DNA from: Paraburkholderia haematera
GTDB lineage: Bacteria > Pseudomonadota > Gammaproteobacteria > Burkholderiales > Burkholderiaceae
Length of the DNA stretch: 64,000 bases
Assembly (NCBI RefSeq): GCF_905220975.1
Contig: NZ_CAJNBK010000009.1
Coordinates: 1-64,000, forward strand
Direction: 5' to 3'
The notes beneath the pieces are model-generated. The model had not been told where the DNA came from, searched no databases, and was given only the letters and a program-made list of their open reading frames with translations. The stretch's first letter is position 1; every line of letters begins with the position of its first letter. This document shows, piece by piece, positions 1 to 8,577 of the stretch. The translations under genes were made by a program, and so were the position numbers.

Positions 1-1
1 C

Positions 2-502
2 ACCGCGATCGAGGCCAGGTCGGCCATCCCGTCGTTGTTTCTCCTGGCCGGTTACCTGAGCGCATGGCTGGCATTCTCGATCTGCGCGGCATCGCTGCAG
101 AAGGTGCTGCAACCGACCGGGATCATTTCGGAAATGATGTTGTGGTCAAAGAGCGCGCCCCTTTCCGCGATCGTTCTGGCCGCGGCGGGCGTCTATCAGT
201 TCTCGCCGCTCAAGCGCGCCTGCCTGACGCAGTGCCGTTCACCAGTGAGTTTCCTCACCGCGCACTGGCGTCCTGGCGTCGCAGGCAGCTTCCTGCTCGG
301 GATGCGCCATGGCATTTACTGCGTGGGCTGCTGCTGGCTGCTGATGGCGTTGTTGTTCGTCGGCGGCATCATGAATCTCGTCTGGATCGCCGCGCTGTCG
401 CTAATCGTTTTCGTGGAAAAAATCCTGCCCGGCGGTGAGCGTGTCGGCCGCGTGCTGGGCGTCGTGCTGATCGCCTGGGCGGGCGTCACCCTGCTGGTGT
501 GA
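2..502 (+). CDS. DUF2182 integral membrane protein (5' end outside window)
   Basis: The open frame enters from the left edge, so the start is not visible. The visible part is a very hydrophobic protein with four or so membrane helices. It carries the family's two cysteine motifs: a C-x4-C pair in a cytoplasmic-type loop (RACLTQC) and the cluster YCVGCCW at the start of the next helix. DUF2182 proteins are usually described as predicted metal-binding membrane proteins; no reaction is established. A full-length paralogue at 23692-24507 shares both motifs and is coupled to a DUF1326 gene, so a DUF1326 gene probably lies just left of this window. That last point is inference. Confidence 0.85.
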   Translation, partial: TAIEARSAIPSLFLLAGYLSAWLAFSICAASLQKVLQPTGIISEMMLWSKSAPLSAIVLAAAGVYQFSPLKRACLTQCRSPVSFLTAHWRPGVAGSFLLGMRHGIYCVGCCWLLMALLFVGGIMNLVWIAALSLIVFVEKILPGGERVGRVLGVVLIAWAGVTLLV

Positions 503-522
503 TCGGCTTTTCTCTTCTCACA

Positions 523-540
523 CGGTCATTCAAATGACCG
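523..540. terminator. Short hairpin after the DUF2182 gene
   Basis: CGGTCATT and AATGACCG form an 8-bp perfect stem with a 2-base loop, 20 bases after the stop codon of the DUF2182 gene. There is no T-run, so a classical intrinsic terminator is not certain. Confidence 0.35.
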
Positions 541-1094
541 AACAGCTGGATCTGTTAATAGAGGTGCGTCCGTAACACAGGGCCTCATCAAATACCCAGA
601 CGACCTGGCGTGGCTTCGGCGCTGTACGTAAATCGGACCTCTCCCAGTCGGCGTTACGCGTCCCTGCAAGAGCCCAGTCTTGGGACGTCCGAAGAATTGT
701 GTGGCGCCGGTTCGACGAAGCTTGAAGCTGAAAACTCTCGTTCAATGAAAACCTGAACAGCACAAGGCGCAACGTCACGGCGCTATGATTCACTTTCGCA
801 AACGGCAGCTGTCTGGGGTGCACCGGACGTTCGCCCATCAGGGTGGTTCGGCGAGTGCTCGACCATAGAAACCATTGGTCCATAAACTCCCGGATGGAGC
901 CCGGCATCCGTCTCATACCTGAGGCCCCAGCCGGCGGATTGCAAATCACCGGCATTGTCATCCACATTGCGTGCGCGGCTCACGCTGCGGCGCTCATTCT
1001 GGCTTCTGCCCGTTAATCCAGGTCAAGCGTTGCGTGCGCCGCAAGTGGGTTGCCAGAAGTGCACGGCACTCGCCCGTGCCTGCTTCGGTGTTGC
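541..1094. other. Region without a recognisable gene
   Basis: Between the DUF2182 gene and the end of tadG there are open frames on the minus strand (for example 530-967), but their translations are rich in Arg, Trp and Ser and match no family I know. No start-proximal ribosome binding site was seen. I treat this as the non-coding joint downstream of the tad operon. Confidence 0.5.
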
Positions 1095-2207
1095 TCAGAA
1101 TGCGAGACGCGGCGCGCTATAGCTACCATAACTGCTCGTGCCCACTCCCGATCCTTGTGTCGGCATCGTATAGCCGCCGACAAAATGGCCCTGGATGTAC
1201 TTGCTGCTGCCGCCGTACGATCCGTCGATATGAAAGGCCGCGAACGCGACGATCGGTACATAGCTTTTGCTCGAGACCTGGGCGGCGACCGGCATGACGA
1301 CGGTGACGCCCGTCGGTACGCTCGAGTAAATCGTTGTCTTGACCCCAGGCTCGATGTAAATGTTGTCGCCGATCGACAGCGCCGTCGGATTCCCGTTCGC
1401 AATCAGATTGCGGATGGTAGGAACGTTGTTCGAGACGGTCGTAAATGATGTCCAGTCACCGGCCTCGCAAGAGGAGCCATATTGCTGGCCATTTCCGATT
1501 TCGAATTCGTAGGCCTGGTTCGTGGACGGATCGATTTCTGGCTGGTTGGTATTCGAGTTCCAGTATTGGTCGAATACGCACTGATCCATGACGACAGGAA
1601 AGAGGCCGCCGGCCGGAACGGAGGCAGGCGGTGTGATCACCGCGACAGCCGTCGCGCTCTCCGCCGTGGCCGGTGTTCCAACCAGCGCGCCGAGCAGAAG
1701 CGTCACGAGGCCGCCATTGTCACTGGCGTCGCGCTTGATCGTGACCTGCACAGCGGGCTCCGGCAGTTGCCCGGCAGGCGCCGGCAGCGTGACCGAGCTC
1801 GGGGCCAGAATCGAGGCTGGTGATGCGGCCAGATTCCAGTACCCTGTCATGACCGTGCCAGTGGAAAGCTGCTTGCCATCCGAAGTATTTAGCGTAACGG
1901 CCGCCGCCGCCGCAGCGGCGGCGGCCGACCAGTTCGGAACGCTCGTGCCCGTCGACAGCGCCGAGGCTCCGGCCAAAGCCGCCGCATCCGCTGCATTCTG
2001 CAATTCGTCGTGGGCACTAAAGACGCGTGGCATGTCGACAGCAAAAGCACCGAACATCAGCAAAAACGTCAGTGTGAAAAGAAACCACAATGTGATCGAT
2101 CCGCGCTGGTGATCGGGCACGGGGTTCGCGAGCCGACCACGGCGAGTCATTCGATACGCGCGGGCGCTCACGAAGGATGCATCATGCTGATCGGCATTCT
2201 TATTCAC
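1095..2207 (-). CDS. tadG: TadG-like pilus assembly protein
   Basis: The 370-residue protein has one N-terminal membrane helix (about residues 38-60) followed by the TadG/TadE-type stretch with alternating NAADAAALAG just after it, then a large extracytoplasmic Ser/Thr/Gly-rich domain. TadG-type proteins belong to the Flp (tight adherence) pilus machine, possibly as minor pilin or envelope anchor. The GTG start at 2207 lies inside the end of tadE (8-base overlap) with GGTGAAG upstream; an ATG at 2150 has no visible ribosome binding site. It is the last gene of the tad operon. Confidence 0.85.
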   Translation of the reverse strand: MNKNADQHDASFVSARAYRMTRRGRLANPVPDHQRGSITLWFLFTLTFLLMFGAFAVDMPRVFSAHDELQNAADAAALAGASALSTGTSVPNWSAAAAAAAAAVTLNTSDGKQLSTGTVMTGYWNLAASPASILAPSSVTLPAPAGQLPEPAVQVTIKRDASDNGGLVTLLLGALVGTPATAESATAVAVITPPASVPAGGLFPVVMDQCVFDQYWNSNTNQPEIDPSTNQAYEFEIGNGQQYGSSCEAGDWTSFTTVSNNVPTIRNLIANGNPTALSIGDNIYIEPGVKTTIYSSVPTGVTVVMPVAAQVSSKSYVPIVAFAAFHIDGSYGGSSKYIQGHFVGGYTMPTQGSGVGTSSYGSYSAPRLAF

Positions 2208-2637
2208 AATACTTCACCGCGGCGGCTGTAATCGTGACCGGCCCTGCCAGCGCGCTCAGTGCTGAACCGAGAACGAGTCCCCGATAGGTGTAGGTGACCG
2301 TAACCTGAAGCGTGTTGCCGGTGCCGGTTGATGGGCAGCCTCCAGACGGAACGACATCGACGCTCGGCGTCGTCGCCGTACCGCCAGTGATCAGGCTGTT
2401 CTGGGCATACGAAACGGCAACGGCCTGGATCGAGCTCCCACTGGCGCGGGGCACGCTTAGCACGACGCCCTGGCGCGCGGCCTCGCCGGCGGCATTCGTG
2501 ATGACGGCCTTGTCGCAAAGCAGCAGACTGACATCGACGATGCCGAACATCACCATCAGCACGAACGGCAGCATCAGCACGAACTCGAGCGCGGCGATGC
2601 CACGCTCGTTTGCGGCGGCGCGCGGTCGGCCTCTCAT
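2200..2637 (-). CDS. tadE: TadE-like minor pseudopilin
   Basis: The 145-residue protein starts with a basic leader, then ERGIAALEFVLMLPFVLMV, the type IV pilin-like prepilin motif with the conserved Glu after the cleavage Gly, and one hydrophobic helix. TadE proteins are prepilins processed by TadV and assembled with the Flp pilus. Its ATG overlaps the tadD stop by four bases (ATGA), so translation is coupled. The C-terminal half has two Cys (C-PSTG and the last residue but one) that could form a disulfide. Confidence 0.88.
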   Translation of the reverse strand: MRGRPRAAANERGIAALEFVLMLPFVLMVMFGIVDVSLLLCDKAVITNAAGEAARQGVVLSVPRASGSSIQAVAVSYAQNSLITGGTATTPSVDVVPSGGCPSTGTGNTLQVTVTYTYRGLVLGSALSALAGPVTITAAAVKYCE

Positions 2638-3500
2638 TTCGGCGCTCCGGGCGACGTCACGCCAACAGCGGGCACTGCTTGCGCCAGCCTCGCGCCGTCA
2701 TCCGCTTGCGCCCTATACCGCTCGCGCAACTCACCGTAGAAACGCAGGTTATCCTCCACGGAGCCGCTCGGCATGGCAGGGCTCAGGATGCGTCTCGCTG
2801 CCTCGTTATTACCGAGCAGTCCGTAGGCTAGCGCGAGATTCTCGCGAGCCTGCAGTGGCGCATCGGGAAGACTCGCGATATCGAGTAGCACGTTCGCGCC
2901 GGCACGCGGGTTGCCGGACAGAATCAGCGAGAGGCCGAGATCCGCCTTGAGTCCCTCTATCTCGGGATGGCGCCGCAAGGTCGAGCGATAGACCTCCTGC
3001 GCTTGAGCATGCTTGCCCTGCAGATCGAGCGCGGCGCCCAGGCCTTCAGCGGCCATCGCATTGTCGGGGTTGGCTGCCACGAGTTCGCGGTAACGCGACA
3101 CGGCCTCATCGAGCCGGCGCTCGCGCAGTGCCACCCGTGCAAGCCCCAGATGAGCACGCGGATCCTCGGGAGCGACCGCCAAAACACCTGCATAAAGCAC
3201 ACCGGCACGAGCGAGATCGCCGATCTGATACATCGCATCGCCAAGCCCGAGCTGGGCCGTGAGCGAGTGCGGATCGGCCTGCAGCATCTTTTCGAAGAGG
3301 GACACAGCGAGCTGCGCGTCGCCGCCCTCGAGGGCGCTCTGGGCGATATGCTCGTCGGTCCGCGCGTTCGTTGCATGCGGGATCGCGACGGGCTGCGCCG
3401 TGACAAAGTGGTTGCTTGCGCAGCCAGTCGCAAGCACCACGACGGCAAATGGCGCGCAGAGTGCTCGCAGCGCTCCAGGCAGTGACAAGGGATGGCGCAT
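2634..3500 (-). CDS. tadD: TadD-like TPR lipoprotein
   Basis: This is a TPR protein with a lipoprotein signal: about 20 hydrophobic residues ending in the lipobox VLATGC. TPR units follow from about residue 60 to 230 (ALEGGDAQLAVSLFEKML, LGDAMYQIGDLARAGVLYAG, and so on). TadD is thought to act in assembly or outer-membrane targeting of the Flp secretion machine. I chose ATG 3500 because GGAGGT (3510-3515) lies nine bases upstream; ATG 3506 is too close to it and ATG 3551 overlaps tadC by 23 bases. Confidence 0.85.
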   Translation of the reverse strand: MRHPLSLPGALRALCAPFAVVVLATGCASNHFVTAQPVAIPHATNARTDEHIAQSALEGGDAQLAVSLFEKMLQADPHSLTAQLGLGDAMYQIGDLARAGVLYAGVLAVAPEDPRAHLGLARVALRERRLDEAVSRYRELVAANPDNAMAAEGLGAALDLQGKHAQAQEVYRSTLRRHPEIEGLKADLGLSLILSGNPRAGANVLLDIASLPDAPLQARENLALAYGLLGNNEAARRILSPAMPSGSVEDNLRFYGELRERYRAQADDGARLAQAVPAVGVTSPGAPK

Positions 3501-3528
3501 GATCATTCCACCTCCGGGGGCGGGAGCA

Positions 3529-4473
3529 TTAGTGATGACGAAACAGGACAACGAGCCGAATCACCGCAGGGCCCGCCGCGATGAGCCCGACGGTCGGCAT
3601 GATAAACAGCATCATCGGGATCGTCATTTTCGGTGCGAGCTTCGCGGCCTTCTCTTCGAGCGCGACCATCTGCATGGTGCGCTCGGTGCGCGAGAGCATG
3701 CGCAACGACTGAGTGATCGGCGTGCCGTACTTCTGAGACTGGACGAGCGTGGTGACGAGCGCCCGCATCGACGACATGCCGGTGCGGGCGGCCAACGCGT
3801 GGAGCGCGTGCGCGCTGTCGCTGCCGATGCTGAGTTCGTCCGTCGTGACGGCAAGTTCGTCGGCGAGCTCAGGACAAATCATGCGCAACTCGTTCGAGAC
3901 GCGCTTGAGCGCAACGACGAGACTGTTGCCCGCATTCGTGCAAATGACGAGCAGATCGAGCGCATCGGGCAACGCGACTGCGATCGCCTTGCGGCGTCGC
4001 CGGATCATGAAGCCGAGCACATACTCGGGCAGCATCATGCCGACAACGAAGGCCCCGGCCATCAGCAAGACACGAAACACAAAGAACTGGCCGACTGCGG
4101 GCAAATGCCCACCAAGTCCAATCGCGCCGAGCGCCAGACAGACGCCGACAACGATCTTGGATCCTGACAACACGGCAACCGCGCGCCGGTCGCGAAAGCC
4201 CGCACTCGCGAGGTGGGTTGCAAGCTTGGCGCGCTCTTCGGCTTGCACAACGGGTATCCGTTCACCAAGCGTGGCCACACGTTTGGCGAGGTTGCGCGGC
4301 ATGCTCTTTGCAGCGATGGCAGCCGGCGTGTTTTCGGTCGCCACGCGCGCCACGCTTTGCCGCGCGCGTTGGGCGATACGCGCGCGCTTGCTCGTGCTGC
4401 GCAAGACGAGCCAAAGCGTGAGCATGACTAGCAGGACGAGTAGCGCGGCATTGCGCAAAAGATCGGCATTCAT
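3529..4473 (-). CDS. tadC: TadC inner-membrane platform protein
   Basis: The 314-residue protein has a membrane helix at the very N-terminus, a second membrane block around residues 105-150, then the type II secretion F domain (DLLVICTNAGNSLVVALKRV onward, with RMLSRTERTMQM) and a C-terminal helix (MLFIMPTVGLIAAGPAVI). TadC pairs with TadB to form the inner-membrane platform through which the TadA ATPase drives Flp pilus assembly. It follows tadB with a one-base overlap, as is usual for this operon. Confidence 0.92.
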   Translation of the reverse strand: MNADLLRNAALLVLLVMLTLWLVLRSTSKRARIAQRARQSVARVATENTPAAIAAKSMPRNLAKRVATLGERIPVVQAEERAKLATHLASAGFRDRRAVAVLSGSKIVVGVCLALGAIGLGGHLPAVGQFFVFRVLLMAGAFVVGMMLPEYVLGFMIRRRRKAIAVALPDALDLLVICTNAGNSLVVALKRVSNELRMICPELADELAVTTDELSIGSDSAHALHALAARTGMSSMRALVTTLVQSQKYGTPITQSLRMLSRTERTMQMVALEEKAAKLAPKMTIPMMLFIMPTVGLIAAGPAVIRLVVLFRHH

Positions 4474-5456
4474 TATCGCGACGTATCGAGGTTCGAGATT
4501 TTATTGATCATCCAGAGCCCGATGGTCAACAGCACGGCCGCGAGCGTGAGTATCTTGTGTCCGGCGTGGGTGTGCGTGAGGGTCTCGAGATAAGGTCGGT
4601 TCACAATATAAAGAAAAGCCATGAGCGTGAACGGGACCGCCGCAATCATCTTGCTGGCGAGCCGGCCTTCCGCTGTGAGCGCTTTGCTTTTTGCGCGAAT
4701 GTCGCGCCGTGAACGCACGATTGCCGAAAGGTTCTCAAGTGTGTCGCCGAGATTGCCCCCCGTTTCACGCTGCAAGATCAGGCAGACCGAGAAAAACGAA
4801 AAATCGGAAATCTGCAGACGCGCTGCCGCCTGTTGAAGCACGTCTTTCAGTTCCGCGCCGACAAGTAAGGCGTCGCCCATCGTGCGAAACGTTGCGCGAA
4901 CCGGCTCCTCGCTCTCGACGCCCGCGGTGCTGATCGCCTGCACGACGGGAATCCCCGCCCGTACGGCGCGAATGACAAGGTCGAGCGTATCGGGAAAGCC
5001 AGCGAGAAAGCGCCGCCGAAAGCGTGCGACTAACCAGCGGTAGGCTGCGCGGACGGCTATACCCGCGATGCCGACGGAAATCAGCAACCGCACGAGCGGA
5101 GTCATCGAAGCGAACGACGTGCCGATCAGTGAAGCGATAAAGGCGGCCGCGGCGACAACGGAGATTGCACGCATGCCGCCGGAACCGCTGACCGCGCGCA
5201 CGCGCTCCTGCCATGCCGCGAACACGGCGAGCAGGGCCGCCTGATCGCCCATGCGGCGCTTCGGATGCAGAAGTTGCTGCTCGCTGTTGTCGCGCTCGGG
5301 CTTAATCGGCCGACGCTCATCGCGCAGCGTGGCGACGCGCGACCTGATGCGCGCGCTCGGGCGCTGTCTCGCGATCTCGCGAACTGCACGCACGATGAAG
5401 CCCGCGATGAGGATGGCGAAGAAAGCACCGGCAGCGACGACGTTCGCGGCATTCAC
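4473..5456 (-). CDS. tadB: TadB inner-membrane platform protein
   Basis: The 327-residue protein has an N-terminal helix, two closely spaced helices near residues 100-140, the F-type domain (DTLDLVIRAVRAGIPVVQAI; ILQRETGGNLGDTLENLS) and two helices at the C-terminus. The LQRETGG-N-GDTLE signature is typical of TadB. It is the partner of TadC and of the TadA ATPase. The gene overlaps tadA by four bases and tadC by one, so the three are translationally coupled. Confidence 0.93.
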   Translation of the reverse strand: MNAANVVAAGAFFAILIAGFIVRAVREIARQRPSARIRSRVATLRDERRPIKPERDNSEQQLLHPKRRMGDQAALLAVFAAWQERVRAVSGSGGMRAISVVAAAAFIASLIGTSFASMTPLVRLLISVGIAGIAVRAAYRWLVARFRRRFLAGFPDTLDLVIRAVRAGIPVVQAISTAGVESEEPVRATFRTMGDALLVGAELKDVLQQAAARLQISDFSFFSVCLILQRETGGNLGDTLENLSAIVRSRRDIRAKSKALTAEGRLASKMIAAVPFTLMAFLYIVNRPYLETLTHTHAGHKILTLAAVLLTIGLWMINKISNLDTSR

Positions 5457-6901
5457 GACTGGATCGCCTTGAGCAGAGCTTCTTCAAGCCCATAGTAGGC
5501 GGCACGCTGCGCGAAGACAGGTCGCAGCGACGATCCTTCGAATACCCCGCGAACCTGTGCTTCGTAAGCGCTCGCGCTGTAGCGGAATGTGAAGAGATCC
5601 TGCGTGATGACGACATCGCCTTCCATGCCCGCGATCTCAGTCACGTGCGTCACGCGCCGCACGCCATCGCGCATGCGCTCGATTTGCAGGATCAGGTGAA
5701 CCGCGCTTGTGATCTGCCGGCGAATCGACATCAGCGGCAGATTGCCATTTGCCATCATCACCATGCTCTCGAGCCGGGTGATCGCATCCCGCGGGGTATT
5801 GGCGTGGACTGTCGTCATTGACCCGTCATGCCCCGTGTTCATCGCCTGAAGGACATCGAAGGCTTCCGTGCCACGCGTTTCACCCAGGATGATGCGGTCG
5901 GGGCGCATCCGCAGCGCATTTCGTACAAGGTCGCGCTGCGAGACGCCACCGAGCCCCTCGCTGTTCTCCGGCCGCGTCTCGAGGCTGACGACGTGCGGCT
6001 GCTGAAGCTGAAGCTCGGCCGCGTCTTCGATCGTCACGATGCGCTCGCCTTCGTCAATGAAGCGCGACAGTGCGTTGAGCAGCGTCGTCTTGCCGGAGCC
6101 CGTGCCGCCTGAGATGACGATATTGAGCCGGCATGCGGTAGCGATGCGCAACACATCGACCATGGCGGCGGAGATGTTGCCCTGTTGCGACATGCGTCCG
6201 AGCGTGATGTTGCGCTTGGAAAACTTGCGAATCGAAATGGAGGCGCCGTGCAGGGCAATCGGCGGCAGTACGACGTTCACACGGCTGCCATCGGCAAGCC
6301 GCGCATCGACCATCGGACTGCTTTCATCGACCCGCCGCCCAACCGCCGTCGCGATACGCTGTGCGACGTTGATGACATGTGCGTTGTCCCGGAACTTGAG
6401 CGCGGTGAGCTCGAGGCGTCCCCCGCGCTCGACGTAGACCTGGTCCGGCCCGTTCACCAGAATGTCGGTAACGCGTTCGTCGGCCAGCAGCGGCTCGATC
6501 GGACCGATGCCGAACATATCGTTGAGGATCTCGTCGACGATGAACGTTTGCTCGGCCAGCGTCAGCGTCAGACGGTCGCGGACGATCGTTTCGGCCGCGA
6601 TCTGCTCGATGCCCGCACGCACGTCACTGCGTGACATCATCAGCGCGGCCGACATGTTCATCGAGGAGAAGACGGCGGAGCGAATCGTCTTGAACGTATC
6701 CGAGCGGATCGGTGCGTCATGGCGATCCGCGGTCGATAGGGCTGTCGTTGCGGGCAAGCTCGGCGGCGCAGCCTCCGCCCCCCTGCCGGGTTCGGGGTTC
6801 GACCCGGCAGTTTCCGGGCCGGTTGCAGTTTGCAAGGGTTGCAACTCGTCCGAACCGTTTGCGAACGCGTCGATCCCATGGGGGCTCCGGCGGCCAAACA
6901 T
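5453..6901 (-). CDS. tadA: TadA/CpaF secretion ATPase
   Basis: The 482-residue hexameric secretion ATPase powers Flp pilus extension. Visible are a low-complexity N-terminus (about 70 residues), the N-terminal domain with the DILVNGP motif (146-152), Walker A GGTGSGKTT at about 265-273, the Asp box around IVTIEDAAELQL, and the Walker B/His box region (RIILGETRGTEAF; TVHANTPRDA). All catalytic motifs look intact. The start overlaps the tadZ stop by one base (TGATG). Confidence 0.95.
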   Translation of the reverse strand: MFGRRSPHGIDAFANGSDELQPLQTATGPETAGSNPEPGRGAEAAPPSLPATTALSTADRHDAPIRSDTFKTIRSAVFSSMNMSAALMMSRSDVRAGIEQIAAETIVRDRLTLTLAEQTFIVDEILNDMFGIGPIEPLLADERVTDILVNGPDQVYVERGGRLELTALKFRDNAHVINVAQRIATAVGRRVDESSPMVDARLADGSRVNVVLPPIALHGASISIRKFSKRNITLGRMSQQGNISAAMVDVLRIATACRLNIVISGGTGSGKTTLLNALSRFIDEGERIVTIEDAAELQLQQPHVVSLETRPENSEGLGGVSQRDLVRNALRMRPDRIILGETRGTEAFDVLQAMNTGHDGSMTTVHANTPRDAITRLESMVMMANGNLPLMSIRRQITSAVHLILQIERMRDGVRRVTHVTEIAGMEGDVVITQDLFTFRYSASAYEAQVRGVFEGSSLRPVFAQRAAYYGLEEALLKAIQS

Positions 6902-8124
6902 CAGCGAGCCCCCCGGTTCGGCAGCAGGCGTCTATACCATGGTTGACGCGCCGTTACGGCCACCTCGCCGCCCGTGATTGCGTTGGCAAGCGTGACGATC
7001 TCCGCTGCAAACGGCGAACGTTGCGCTTCTGCGAGCGGTTCTCCCAGGTTCTCAGCGAGCGCGAGCATCTGTGGCTCATAAGGGAGTGAACAGATCGATC
7101 CTCGCGCGAGCGCGGTGACGAAATCGGCCGAATTGACGCGGCCAGTTACGGACTGCCGCGATTCGTTGAGCAGCACCTGGACCGAGGGTTCCGAATCGCG
7201 GCCTTCCGCGAAACGGCATAGGCGGGCGGCTTCGCGCGTCGATTGCACTGAGTGGTCCGCCACCACATGGATCATTGCGCTCGCGTTAAATGCTTCGTCG
7301 ACGAGGCCGCCTGCCCGCTCGGGCAAGTCGAGCAAGATGTAGTGGTAGTTGCGCTTTAGCAGAGCGACGAGTTCCGTCAGCGCACCGGGGCGTAAAGCAA
7401 AGTCGTCGTTGAGCGGGAACTCGGACGCGAGTACGAACAAACGGTCGCTCTGGGCCACGAGGGCTTGATTGATGAGTTGTTGATCGAGCCGATGCGGGTT
7501 TCGCAGCATTTCCATCAACCCGTTGTTGCTGGCGATGCCGAGCATCGACGCAGCCGTTCCGCCGTAGGGATCGAGGTCGACATAGGCGATGCGTCGCCGT
7601 GTCTTGTCGGCCAGGTGGCGCGCGAGCGCCGTCGCTATCGTTGTGACACCGACGCCCCCGCGCGTGCCCACGAAACTGAGAACCTTGCCCATGCGCGACG
7701 AGACATTTGGGTCGGTTGAAGCGATCGCGCGTCGCAAGAGTTCGACGGTCAACGGTTTGACGAGATAGTCCTGCACGCCGAGATGCAACAGGCTACGAAA
7801 GAGTCCAACGTCGTTCCGCTCGCCGATGACGACGACGCAAACGGAAGGATCGACGGTCTCCGAAAGCCGCTGGAGGTCGGAGATCGGCATGCTCGAGTCC
7901 GACACATCGACGATCAGGTAACGCGGCGATTCCTTCAGCGCGGACATGATTGCGACGGCATCGTCGAGGGCGCCGCAAGCGACATGCGAGCTTGCGATAC
8001 CCAGGTCGACAACAAAGCTGTTGATGACCGCCTCGCTTGCGGCATCGGAAACCACCGCAACGAGTTTCTCGGCGCCGGATGGGCGGCGGCCGCGTTTAAG
8101 AGCGTTCGGTTCTAAGGCGCCCAT
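6901..8124 (-). CDS. tadZ: TadZ/CpaE ParA-like localisation ATPase
   Basis: The 407-residue protein has an N-terminal receiver-like domain (about 20-135, ending LGVQDYLVKPL) that lacks a typical phospho-Asp triad, followed by a MinD/ParA ATPase domain with a deviant Walker A, GTRGGVGVTT (153-162). TadZ/CpaE localises the pilus machine in the cell. I place the start at ATG 8124, with GGAG nine bases upstream; ATG 8133 sits directly on that GGAG. The frame stays open far upstream, but that stretch is Arg-rich noise lying over the lipoprotein gene. Confidence 0.9.
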   Translation of the reverse strand: MGALEPNALKRGRRPSGAEKLVAVVSDAASEAVINSFVVDLGIASSHVACGALDDAVAIMSALKESPRYLIVDVSDSSMPISDLQRLSETVDPSVCVVVIGERNDVGLFRSLLHLGVQDYLVKPLTVELLRRAIASTDPNVSSRMGKVLSFVGTRGGVGVTTIATALARHLADKTRRRIAYVDLDPYGGTAASMLGIASNNGLMEMLRNPHRLDQQLINQALVAQSDRLFVLASEFPLNDDFALRPGALTELVALLKRNYHYILLDLPERAGGLVDEAFNASAMIHVVADHSVQSTREAARLCRFAEGRDSEPSVQVLLNESRQSVTGRVNSADFVTALARGSICSLPYEPQMLALAENLGEPLAEAQRSPFAAEIVTLANAITGGEVAVTARQPWYRRLLPNRGAR

Positions 8125-8138
8125 TTGTATCATCTCCG

Positions 8139-8558
8139 CTATTGGGAACCGGTCGACGTCGTCGACGATGAGGACGGCGACGTGGCAGATTCCGATTTCA
8201 ATGGTGCCGCGCGTCCTTCCTCGTAGCGCCGCACGGCACTCGCTGCGAGCGGTGCGTCGGCCCCCGCGTAGGGCACCGGCGCCACGAGATCGGCGGGCCG
8301 CGCGAGCATCGCGGCGAGATTCGAGTAAGTGGCGCAGCCGAACGCGACGCCGGGCCGCGCCGAGCCGGCGTCTACCATTTTGGATTGCTGATCGAGCGCC
8401 TCGCACCGAGGCGGGATCGCGTGCCCGCCTTCGCCGGGCGCGAAGCCGATGACGGACGGATCCGGCATGCCCAGCGGCGTAGCCGACATGCACGACGTGA
8501 GACCGACACATGCCGCGCTGGCGAGCACTGCTGCAATCGAGGCGAACCGTGCATTCAT
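8139..8558 (-). CDS. Small tad-locus lipoprotein (RcpB/CpaD position)
   Basis: The 139-residue protein has a lipoprotein signal with lipobox LTSC at about residues 20-23, followed by a short domain with two Cys (PPRCEALDQQ, AFGCATYSNLAAM) and a Ser/Thr-rich tail. The segment FGCATYSNLAAMLARPADLV resembles CpaD-type pilus lipoproteins. Its place between the secretin and TadZ fits the RcpB/CpaD slot, a lipoprotein thought to help or gate the secretin. The ATG at 8558 has AAGGGG upstream; longer versions of the frame have no good start. Confidence 0.7.
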   Translation of the reverse strand: MNARFASIAAVLASAACVGLTSCMSATPLGMPDPSVIGFAPGEGGHAIPPRCEALDQQSKMVDAGSARPGVAFGCATYSNLAAMLARPADLVAPVPYAGADAPLAASAVRRYEEGRAAPLKSESATSPSSSSTTSTGSQ

Positions 8559-8577
8559 TGTGTTCCCCTTCCGATAG

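Noticed and set aside
530..967. 145-codon minus-strand frame
   Set aside because: Composition is Arg/Ser/Trp-rich, with no ribosome binding site, no family match, and an overlapping second frame of equal quality.
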